A stretch of DNA of 64,000 nt from Gammaproteobacteria bacterium (GTDB taxonomy: Bacteria; Pseudomonadota; Gammaproteobacteria; Pseudomonadales; Azotimanducaceae). The notes below the pieces were generated by a model. The model worked only from the letters and a program-made list of their open reading frames with translations, was not told the DNA's origin and did no database searches. Below, piece by piece: positions 7,980 through 14,899 of the stretch. Location of the stretch: the NCBI GenBank assembly GCA_012960535.1, contig DUBB01000036.1, forward strand, positions 1 through 64,000, in the 5' to 3' direction. Each line of letters begins with the position of its first letter. Position 1 is the stretch's first letter. The translations under genes and the position numbers were made by a program.

Positions 7980-9128
7980 TCAGCCTGCAGGCATCAGGCT
8001 TTCCAGATACAGCTCTATCTCCTGAGTCGTTCGCAGAGCATCTTCGGCGACTGCACCGGTTACCAGGGCATCATCACGAAAACCAAACAGGTATCGTATT
8101 AACAGCAGACCATCACTGAGTGCTTGAGCCTCGCCATTGTTGTCGATATCCAGCTGATCCGGTTCATCCTCAAAATAAGTTTCGATATCAGGGCCGGAAG
8201 TTCTCTGGCCTGCCGATGCGACTGCCCCACTCACTAATGACTGACCCGTAAAACCAAACAGATAACGGATCAGTAACAGTCCGTCCGACAGAGCCTCGGC
8301 CTTGGTATCCGCATCGGCATCCCAGGAAAAGCAATTCAAGCAACTAATGAGTGACAACGGATCAGTACCATCCAATAGCTCCTGCTGGTCACTGATACCG
8401 TCATTGTCATCATCGAGGTCCTGATTATTACCTGTAAGATCACCATCAGTATCAACCTGTTCGCTGGGGTCCAATGGCAGATCATCGAGATCATCTAAAA
8501 CGCCATCATCATCGTCATCTGAATCACAGGCATCGCCATCAATATCGTCATCGGTATTAACCTGGTCAGTATTGGCAGTTAAAACACAGTTATCGCTGTT
8601 ATCACCAACCAGATCACCATCCGTATCGGACGTTTCCAGAGGGTCTTCGGGAAACGCATCGTCTGCATCACTCACTCCATCACCATCGCTGTCGGCGGGT
8701 GCATTCTTCTCCGCATTGACGAGATCAATAAAGGTGCTCATATTGGCATATTGTGCTGAACTCGAAGGCAGTTGCACGCCACCACCATGGTTCAATCCTC
8801 GGGCATTTTCGAGGACGGTCTCGCCTTCTGCAGGATCTTCTTCAATGAATGTACTCAGCATCTCATAGTTTGTCTGCTGGGCATTGGTCTGTGTACTGGT
8901 CAGGTAGGTCAGACCGGTGGACTGTGCCTGACCGCCTACTATGTGGCAGGCAATACACTTCCCCTGGATGATGACCGAGATATTTTCGTTAAAGAAGGTT
9001 TGTGATTCAGGCAGATCGGCAGCGCCGGAGAAAACCGGGTAAACGACTATGAATATCAGCAGCAAAACATGCCTAAATAACGACCGTTCAGTCTCCAAGC
9101 TTCCATGTTCCATGCGTTCGTATTTCAT
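7980..9128 (-). CDS. Secreted c-type cytochrome with TSP3 repeats and paired EF-hand-like modules
   Basis: About 382 aa; the start is uncertain (ATG at 9128 or 9113, neither with a strong ribosome site). A hydrophobic segment HVLLLIFIVVYPVFSGAAD is a probable signal peptide. A single heme c site follows, KCIACHIVGG. Then come several TSP3-type calcium loops (DSDGDGVSDADD, DTDGDLVGDNSDNC), and the protein ends in two copies of the same terminal module as the protein at 1-1557. An electron carrier or redox sensor held at the surface on a calcium-binding stalk is a reasonable reading, but no partner is proven. It lies 190 bases downstream of the ApbE gene on the same strand and could belong to that operon. 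Confidence 0.8.
   Translation of the reverse strand: MKYERMEHGSLETERSLFRHVLLLIFIVVYPVFSGAADLPESQTFFNENISVIIQGKCIACHIVGGQAQSTGLTYLTSTQTNAQQTNYEMLSTFIEEDPAEGETVLENARGLNHGGGVQLPSSSAQYANMSTFIDLVNAEKNAPADSDGDGVSDADDAFPEDPLETSDTDGDLVGDNSDNCVLTANTDQVNTDDDIDGDACDSDDDDDGVLDDLDDLPLDPSEQVDTDGDLTGNNQDLDDDNDGISDQQELLDGTDPLSLISCLNCFSWDADADTKAEALSDGLLLIRYLFGFTGQSLVSGAVASAGQRTSGPDIETYFEDEPDQLDIDNNGEAQALSDGLLLIRYLFGFRDDALVTGAVAEDALRTTQEIELYLESLMPAG
7983..8333 (-). repeat. Paired EF-hand/dockerin-like module, second occurrence
   Basis: Two copies: CFSWDADADTKAEALSDG with LLLIRYLFGF, and LDIDNNGEAQALSDG with LLLIRYLFGF. They match the pair at 1201-1554 closely, including the Cys-Phe-x-Trp lead-in of the first copy and the Pro-Ala end of the protein. 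The calcium loops are partly degenerate (Ala or Gln at some ligand positions). Confidence 0.7.
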
Positions 9129-9318
9129 GAATGACGTGATCTTATCCTGAATACTGTCAGCGCGCCCATCAGCAAAACCCGTTTCCCGAGTATCGCATTT
9201 TCTCTGCCTCGCCGCACTGCTGATAATAAGGTGCCTGCAGGGTATTCTCAATAGAGCATTGACTGACCTGACCGCGATGCCGCATCCTGTTAACGGTAAC
9301 CCGCTGGATCACGGCACG

Positions 9319-10215
9319 TTAACCGCCAAGATTGCCGTAACAGGATAAATCCTGATCAATGGCAAAATAGGCGCAACCACAGTTCTCAAGCCATTCAAGC
9401 GCCTCCTGCCGGTCATAAAGCAGCGCAATTGAACTGATAGATCCGGCAACAACAGCTTGCTCGGTGCTGACGCTGACACTTAACAAACTATCGACCGGCC
9501 ACCCCGTGTTTGGGTTAATCAAATGGCTGTATCGTTTTCCCTGCAAATCAAAATATCGCGCATAACCACCACTGGTAGCCAGCGCCATGTCCTTAAGATA
9601 AATGGTCGCAATAACTGAAGACTTCCGGGTCGGGTGTACAATCCCGACCGGCCAGGCGGCGCCTGCCAGTTGGGCACCGAAGGTGACTATGTCACCACCC
9701 AGGCTCACCAGTGCAGCGCTTATACCCGACGATCTGACTCGCATGGCTATAGCATCAGCGGCATATTCTTTTACCACACCACCAAAATCAATTTCCATGC
9801 CACGCTGGGGTAAAAAAAACTCGCTTTCTGAGAGACGAACCTTATCCCAGCCGACTAAGCGGGTAATCTCATTCAACTCAGCCTGCCCCGGCAGGGTCTG
9901 CCGGTCCTTATTCCATACCTTCCTCAGTACACCTGAGGTGATATCAAATAATCCCTGGCTCTGCTCATAACAGACGTCTGCATACTGCAACAGCGAAAAC
10001 GTTTCCGGATCAATCGGGGTTGCTGACACACCGGCCGAGCGATTGATCAATGACGTCACACTGGTATCCAGGTAACGGGAATATTTCTGCTCGAAACGCC
10101 TTGCCTCACTGATACAGGCTGCCGCAGCATCCTGCGCGACAGCAGCACTACCAGCAAAAAGCCGTAACTCACAGGGGCAACCCATAGCCTGAAAAGACGT
10201 AGTATAAAGCTGCAT
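9319..10215 (-). CDS. apbE: FAD:protein FMN transferase (ApbE family)
   Basis: 298 aa. ApbE attaches FMN covalently to Ser/Thr of extracytoplasmic proteins, using FAD and Mg2+. Signatures in order: MGCPCELRLFA at the N-terminus, SQGLFDITSG, DFGGVVKEYAADAIAM (canonical DxGGxxKGYAxD, with Glu for Gly), LVSLGGDI, ATSGGYARYF and YSHLINPNTGWPV. There is no signal peptide or lipobox, unlike many ApbE proteins, so it may act in the cytoplasm or use another route. The ATG follows the DUF3570 stop directly. No obvious flavinylation motif is seen in neighbouring proteins, so its target is unknown. Confidence 0.9.
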   Translation of the reverse strand: MQLYTTSFQAMGCPCELRLFAGSAAVAQDAAAACISEARRFEQKYSRYLDTSVTSLINRSAGVSATPIDPETFSLLQYADVCYEQSQGLFDITSGVLRKVWNKDRQTLPGQAELNEITRLVGWDKVRLSESEFFLPQRGMEIDFGGVVKEYAADAIAMRVRSSGISAALVSLGGDIVTFGAQLAGAAWPVGIVHPTRKSSVIATIYLKDMALATSGGYARYFDLQGKRYSHLINPNTGWPVDSLLSVSVSTEQAVVAGSISSIALLYDRQEALEWLENCGCAYFAIDQDLSCYGNLGG

Positions 10216-11367
10216 CTACAGCCTGAAGTCGAAACCAAATGACAGCAGACTGAACCTCAGCAACCCCGGATGTTCCGCTCTGCTGGCATTCAGCGCATAA
10301 CCGGCAGCGCTTAGGTAGCGCTCAAAGTTTACGCTGACTGACCAGTCTCTCTGGCTGAACCTGCCCTGCAGGCCAAAGGTGACAGCACCAAATCCGGACA
10401 GCCGGTAGTCACTGGATTGAAACACTGTCTCGGCTAAACCATAGTCGTCGCCACCAACATAGAAGTCCGCCTGATTCTGGCTGTAATAGCGAACACTGGG
10501 AATCAACTGAAACTGGTCAGTCAGGTTCTGATACCAGGCACTACGCAGGGTGTGCGAGCCGATCCCGAAGTCATCGTGGTAATAACGGTAATCCAGATGC
10601 AGGCTACTGTCAGAACGCTGCATGAATCGCCTGTAACGAAAATTAATCGCTGTTTCAAGTCGCTGCCGCGGTCTGATGTCCCGTAACTTGTAGGGGTCAG
10701 ACAGGTAACCATTATGCTGGGTTACACTGAAACCAGACTGCAGCACCGAAGCACGATTCAGCACCTGGGTCCACGCCAGCGAAAATGAAGCGTTTCGCCT
10801 GGCCTGTTTCAGAGTGCGGCCAAAACTCAAGGCATCAGAAGGTTCTATTGAATCCGTGGAATAACTCAGGCCCACCGCCAAGGTTGATTGCCTGTTATTA
10901 AAATCCCATTCGCCGTTAACGGCCATGGCAGTTGCATTATAATCGTTTTCTTCTGAGCGGGTGAGACTGAGGCCCAGGCTGGCGGTATCAAAATAGCGCG
11001 TTACGCCGACACTCAGTTCATTTCGCGCTTCCTCAATAGTCGCGCCTGACATCACCAGTTGCGTGTTTGCGCCGACTACGGAGACCGTTCCCCAGGGAGA
11101 GGCCCCGCTCATAGACTCGTGCGATAGATCCAGGGCGAGGCCCCAGTCGCGACCTATAGGTGTAATGAGGTAAAATTGATTGATATTAATATCGTAACGC
11201 TGAACACTGCCTACCAGTACACTTTCTGGATTCTGATCTGATTCCCGATAGGCCGTGGTTTTAATACCTATTTCAACCTGATCTGGCACACTCGCAGAGA
11301 AGGCAGGCAATGCCAGTGCAGCACTGGTTAATGCCATCCAGGGAGAAGCCTTAGCCGCCTGCGCCAT
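10216..11367 (-). CDS. DUF3570 family outer-membrane beta-barrel-like protein
   Basis: 383 aa with a signal peptide (ALALPAFSAS). Alternating hydrophobic/polar beta-strands run to a C-terminal LLSFGFDFRL ending in an aromatic-rich strand, as in outer-membrane barrels. Strand pairs such as SASLGLSL/ELSVGVTRYF and RSAWYQNLTDQFQLIPSVRYYSQ are visible in places. DUF3570 proteins are uncharacterised and commonly sit beside DUF4266 and ApbE genes, as here. Spacing is 3 bases from the DUF4266 stop and 0 to apbE. It may be a porin-like partner of a periplasmic redox module (inference). Confidence 0.83.
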   Translation of the reverse strand: MAQAAKASPWMALTSAALALPAFSASVPDQVEIGIKTTAYRESDQNPESVLVGSVQRYDININQFYLITPIGRDWGLALDLSHESMSGASPWGTVSVVGANTQLVMSGATIEEARNELSVGVTRYFDTASLGLSLTRSEENDYNATAMAVNGEWDFNNRQSTLAVGLSYSTDSIEPSDALSFGRTLKQARRNASFSLAWTQVLNRASVLQSGFSVTQHNGYLSDPYKLRDIRPRQRLETAINFRYRRFMQRSDSSLHLDYRYYHDDFGIGSHTLRSAWYQNLTDQFQLIPSVRYYSQNQADFYVGGDDYGLAETVFQSSDYRLSGFGAVTFGLQGRFSQRDWSVSVNFERYLSAAGYALNASRAEHPGLLRFSLLSFGFDFRL

Positions 11368-11370
11368 CAG

Positions 11371-11580
11371 TTAATTACAACCACAACCAGCCCCAGCAAC
11401 TTCGCTGTCACCGGATGAGGCCTCATTGCTGAAGTAGACCTGGCTGTGTAGTTTTGCCTGCAACCGGTCTGGTTCGAGTTGCATCTCAGGACGAGCCAGC
11501 AGACCCCGCTGCCAGGGCTGTACGGTCTGACAGCTATACAGCAGCAGGATGATGATGACCAAAAGCAACGATTTATTCAT
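11371..11580 (-). CDS. DUF4266 small lipoprotein with C-terminal Gly-Cys-Gly-Cys tail
   Basis: 69 aa. A lipoprotein signal LLLVIIILLLYSC is followed by VQPWQRGLLARPEMQ, the core motif of DUF4266. The last residues, AGAGCGCN, carry a conserved pair of cysteines in a Gly-rich tail, suggesting a bound metal, a disulfide or a modification site. It lies 1 base from the thioredoxin-like gene stop and 3 bases before DUF3570, so it is clearly part of one operon. Nothing is established about DUF4266 function. Confidence 0.85.
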   Translation of the reverse strand: MNKSLLLVIIILLLYSCQTVQPWQRGLLARPEMQLEPDRLQAKLHSQVYFSNEASSGDSEVAGAGCGCN

Positions 11581-11581
11581 A

Positions 11582-12082
11582 TTAGTTCAATAAATCATTG
11601 ATATAGCTTCGAATTATTTCCATATCACCCTTTTTGAAACCGGTGTGAATCTTAACTATTCTACCCTGCTGGTTAACAATGAATGCACTCGGCATACCCG
11701 TTAATTCGTATTCTGCGGCGACACGGCCTTCAGGGTCTGCCAGAACGGTGTAATTGACCTTATATTTTGCAAGAAAGCGCCTGGCTCGATGAGCTTCCTC
11801 ATCGACATTGATGGCTACCACCTCAAACTTATCCGTATTCAGATCGGCCTGAAGTTGAACCAGCTGGGGAACCGAAATCTGGCAGGGGCCACACCAGGAC
11901 GCCCAGAAGTCCAGATAAATCACTTTGCCCAGGTAGTCAGAGGATTTCCTAATTTCTGGGTGGTCAAATACCGGCAGGCTGAATCCGGGTGCGACAGCGC
12001 CTTCATTCAGAGCAAGGCAAAAATCCGGGCAAACTGCCAGAATAAACATGCAGAGTGATTTCTTTAATTGCATCATCAGCAA
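11582..12082 (-). CDS. Periplasmic thioredoxin-like protein (TlpA/ResA family)
   Basis: 166 aa. The signal peptide region covers about residues 1-25 (SLCMFILAVCPDFCLA). The AhpC/TSA-Redoxin fold shows WASWCGPCQISVPQL with the CGPC active site and a cis-Pro region GMPSAFIVN. TlpA-type proteins reduce disulfides in periplasmic clients such as apocytochromes. First gene of the operon with DUF4266, DUF3570 and ApbE. The adjacent Cys-rich DUF4266 tail is an attractive client (inference). Confidence 0.87.
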   Translation of the reverse strand: MLMMQLKKSLCMFILAVCPDFCLALNEGAVAPGFSLPVFDHPEIRKSSDYLGKVIYLDFWASWCGPCQISVPQLVQLQADLNTDKFEVVAINVDEEAHRARRFLAKYKVNYTVLADPEGRVAAEYELTGMPSAFIVNQQGRIVKIHTGFKKGDMEIIRSYINDLLN

Positions 12083-12325
12083 TCCTATGACCTGATATTG
12101 GTCAGTGTAGTATGAATCTCCTTAACTTGCCTACTGTGACTATCTTGCATGAGTCTCAGCAAGTCTAAATATCAGGCAGGCAGAATCGACACCGACCTGG
12201 GAAACTACTCAAATCCTGGCTGAATTCAATAGTGTACTTGATGATATAAATCAGGGAATATTGATACCCTACAGTCCGGCCTAATCCAGGGGACTGTAAT
12301 CAACTTTATCGAAACGGGGTTTCTC

Positions 12326-13213
12326 GTGGTCAGCAACAGGGCAATTCATCCAATGGATTCAATAAAGGTTCGGCAGCTGCGCTTTGACTATGAGCAGCTA
12401 GACCGCAGCGATCCTGTGTGGAGCCGAAGTTGTCCTGAATTTTCTATATTTATCAATGCGCTGGGCATCCATGTTCCTCATTTTGAACACTTCCTGGTCT
12501 ATGTCATGCGGCAATACAGCCCTGGCCTTAAAGATGCAGAACTGTCAGAAAATGTCACCGCTATTATCGGCCAGGAAGCCCACCATGCCTTTAACTTCAT
12601 TGCCTGGACCAAGAAACTCTCAAGCCATTATACTGGTCTGGAAGGCATTGATAAAAAATCAAAAAACTATTTTGAACGGATCAAAGCCAAGGGTGACAAG
12701 CAATTTCAGATCGGATTTACGGCTGGATATGAAACTTTTACCTTTCTCGGTGGCATGATTATCCTCAATCGCTATGAAGAGCTAATGGCCGATGCAGATG
12801 AAAACCTTCGAGCCCTATGGGTCTGGCACCAGGTCGAGGAAGTAGAGCACGGCGCCGTCGCCTTTGATTTTTACCAGGCTTTTTACGGCGAGCATGAATG
12901 GTATCGCCGCTATATGGTGATGTACGCGTTCCTCCACATAGCGCTGGAAACCTACCGCGCGTTCAGAATTATGCTGAAAACCAGCTGCTTCGGCGTCAGA
13001 AGGCGCATCCGGGCCTGGAAATTCTTCGTTTCCTTTGCCTGGGACCTATTCAGCGCATCGCTGCCCGTTTTTGCAAGGCACTACCATCCGCGCCAACATC
13101 CAATCTGTAACCACAGGCAGAACCCGATAGCGGTGGCGTGGCGTGAAATCCATGACAGTGGCCAGGATGTAACAACCCTAAGCCAGGAGACCATGCGCCG
13201 CCTGACTGTCTAA
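12326..13213 (+). CDS. Ferritin-like predicted metal-dependent hydrolase (PF10118/COG3687 type)
   Basis: About 295 aa from GTG 12326, or 286 aa from ATG 12353; neither start is decisive. Helical protein with carboxylate/His motifs typical of a diiron site: IGQEAHHAFNF, GYETFTFLGG and HQVEEVEHGAVAFD. The family is annotated as metal-dependent hydrolase from sequence alone; the pattern is closer to ferritin-like oxidases. It is followed at 90 bases by the styrene oxide isomerase homologue on the same strand, so the two may form an oxidase/isomerase pair (inference). Confidence 0.75.
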   Translation: MVSNRAIHPMDSIKVRQLRFDYEQLDRSDPVWSRSCPEFSIFINALGIHVPHFEHFLVYVMRQYSPGLKDAELSENVTAIIGQEAHHAFNFIAWTKKLSSHYTGLEGIDKKSKNYFERIKAKGDKQFQIGFTAGYETFTFLGGMIILNRYEELMADADENLRALWVWHQVEEVEHGAVAFDFYQAFYGEHEWYRRYMVMYAFLHIALETYRAFRIMLKTSCFGVRRRIRAWKFFVSFAWDLFSASLPVFARHYHPRQHPICNHRQNPIAVAWREIHDSGQDVTTLSQETMRRLTV

Positions 13214-13303
13214 AGGTTATAGCCAGGCTAACAAGAACTAAAGATAATGAGCCTACTAACAAGCTATCCATAGCGAGCACATTAACAAGCTAAAGGTAAC
13301 AAC

Positions 13304-13810
13304 ATGACCACACAAGAATACGACTTGGAAAAGTTAACCCAACGAGTGATAGCCCATGCCATGCTGGTGCTACTGATTGGCCTCATCGCCGGTATCTTGC
13401 TGATATTTTCACTTCTGGATGCTGTTACACTCTGGCCACTGCCAGCCTGGCAGGTAGACATACCCGGGAGTGCCCGAGGCTGGCAGGCAGCGCACGTCGG
13501 CGGCATCCTCAATGGCGTCATGATTGCTTGCCTGGCCCTGCTTATGCGTTACCTCGATATGGCAGGAAAACGAGCATTCTGGACGGCCTGGGGCCTGCTT
13601 ATTACAGGCTGGGCCAATACCATTTTTTACTGGGCGGGAAATTTTTCCTCAAACCGTGGCCTTTCCGTCTCAGAAACACCTTTTGGCCCAGGCGACCTGA
13701 TGGGGGCAATCGCTTATATTGGCGGTGGCTCAGGTATGGCCTTTACGATTGTCGCCGTCAGTTTTATCGGTCTTGCTGCTTTCGATAAATCAGTCAGCAG
13801 TGAAGATTAA
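13304..13810 (+). CDS. Styrene oxide isomerase-like heme membrane protein
   Basis: 168 aa with four probable TM helices; AAGG lies upstream of the ATG. It matches styrene oxide isomerase (StyC/SOI) in spacing and motifs, compared from memory: PGSARGWQAAHVGGILNG against PGSPEGWARAHSGPALNG, and GWANTIFYWAGNFSSNRGL against GWANVGFYLFSNFSPNRGL, followed by FGPGDL. Residues H64, N70 and Y109 here line up with H58 (heme ligand), N64 and Y103 of SOI. SOI carries out the Meinwald rearrangement of epoxides to carbonyls. No styrene monooxygenase genes are in the window, so the substrate is open. Confidence 0.78.
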   Translation: MTTQEYDLEKLTQRVIAHAMLVLLIGLIAGILLIFSLLDAVTLWPLPAWQVDIPGSARGWQAAHVGGILNGVMIACLALLMRYLDMAGKRAFWTAWGLLITGWANTIFYWAGNFSSNRGLSVSETPFGPGDLMGAIAYIGGGSGMAFTIVAVSFIGLAAFDKSVSSED

Positions 13811-13870
13811 TGGACACGCTACACTCCCGGTATTTTTTGATCGGCCCTGTCTGACCGCCTGGCGGGGAAA

Positions 13871-14770
13871 TTAAGCGAATCTGTCAGCAGACGTAGGGCT
13901 GAGGCTCTGGCCATCAAATTCACCCCAGAAGTCAGCAAGTTTCTCTGGGTTTTCTCCTTCGGGCCTTCTTCTGTTATACCAGTAATCAGAGGCGTCGCCA
14001 TCCAGGCAATGCACCGCGCTCTTTCTCCAGACCTCAAATCCTTCCATTACTCTAACGCTCGCTGGGATATACCGCAGGGTCAAGCCACATCGATTACGAC
14101 TGGAGTCATTGGCATCCGAGCCATGCAGCAATAGATCCGAATGCAGAGATAGCTGCCCTGCCTGTAATACATTGATAAAGCGATCGGTATACTGATCAGG
14201 GTTTAACACCTGTCTTCCTAAAACCCGACTACCGTCCAGAGGCTGCATTTCATGGACCTGTGCCCCCGACAGGTGACTGCCGGGTACGAACTGCATGGCG
14301 GCGTTTTCAGCGTCAGCATCATCAATTGCCAACCAGGCAGTCACACTGTGACTAGGCGTCAGCGGCCAATACACAGCGTCCTGATGCAGCGGTACAACCT
14401 TGCTGTCGCCGGCGAGTTTAGCAAACAGATGTGAGCTCCAGCAGACTAACTCAGTTCCCAGGATATCCTCTATATAAGCTAATATCCTGGGCTCAACCAC
14501 AAGATCATAGAGTCTCTGGCAGACTACATGATAATTATTGATGGAGTATGAATTACGTTGGTCTGCGGCCGTAACAACCTGCGTCACTAACTGTTCAATA
14601 TAGTGTTGGAGCTCACTTGCTTCCGATTCGGTAAAGATACTTATGCCGGATAAATAGCCATTTTCATTGAATTGCTGCAGCTGATCACGACTTAACGTAC
14701 GGCTATTTTCGATATTCACCGGTGAGAACTGAAAAACTCGATCTCCCAGGGTAATTGGTTCACGACTCAT
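13871..14770 (-). CDS. Phytanoyl-CoA dioxygenase (PhyH) family protein
   Basis: 299 aa, Fe(II)/2-oxoglutarate hydroxylase family. Iron ligands: HQD in VVPLHQDAVYWPL and the distal His in SDLLLHGSDAND; RNRCGLTLRYIP carries the likely 2-oxoglutarate Arg. MQFVPGSHLSGAQ is the usual loop. The end of the gene faces the isomerase-like gene with 60 bases between. It is only loosely similar to the two other PhyH genes in the window (5028-5891 and 53106-54005), so it is not a recent duplicate. Substrate unknown. Confidence 0.85.
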   Translation of the reverse strand: MSREPITLGDRVFQFSPVNIENSRTLSRDQLQQFNENGYLSGISIFTESEASELQHYIEQLVTQVVTAADQRNSYSINNYHVVCQRLYDLVVEPRILAYIEDILGTELVCWSSHLFAKLAGDSKVVPLHQDAVYWPLTPSHSVTAWLAIDDADAENAAMQFVPGSHLSGAQVHEMQPLDGSRVLGRQVLNPDQYTDRFINVLQAGQLSLHSDLLLHGSDANDSSRNRCGLTLRYIPASVRVMEGFEVWRKSAVHCLDGDASDYWYNRRRPEGENPEKLADFWGEFDGQSLSPTSADRFA

Positions 14771-14899
14771 ACATTGCTCTCAGGTCTGTTATCCCGGACA
14801 TCTTAGCAAATGATTATGACCCAGCCACTGATTTCATGATCTGGAATAATATCCAATGATCATTGCCGGGATGACCGTGCCAGTTCTGGCTGAAACTGC

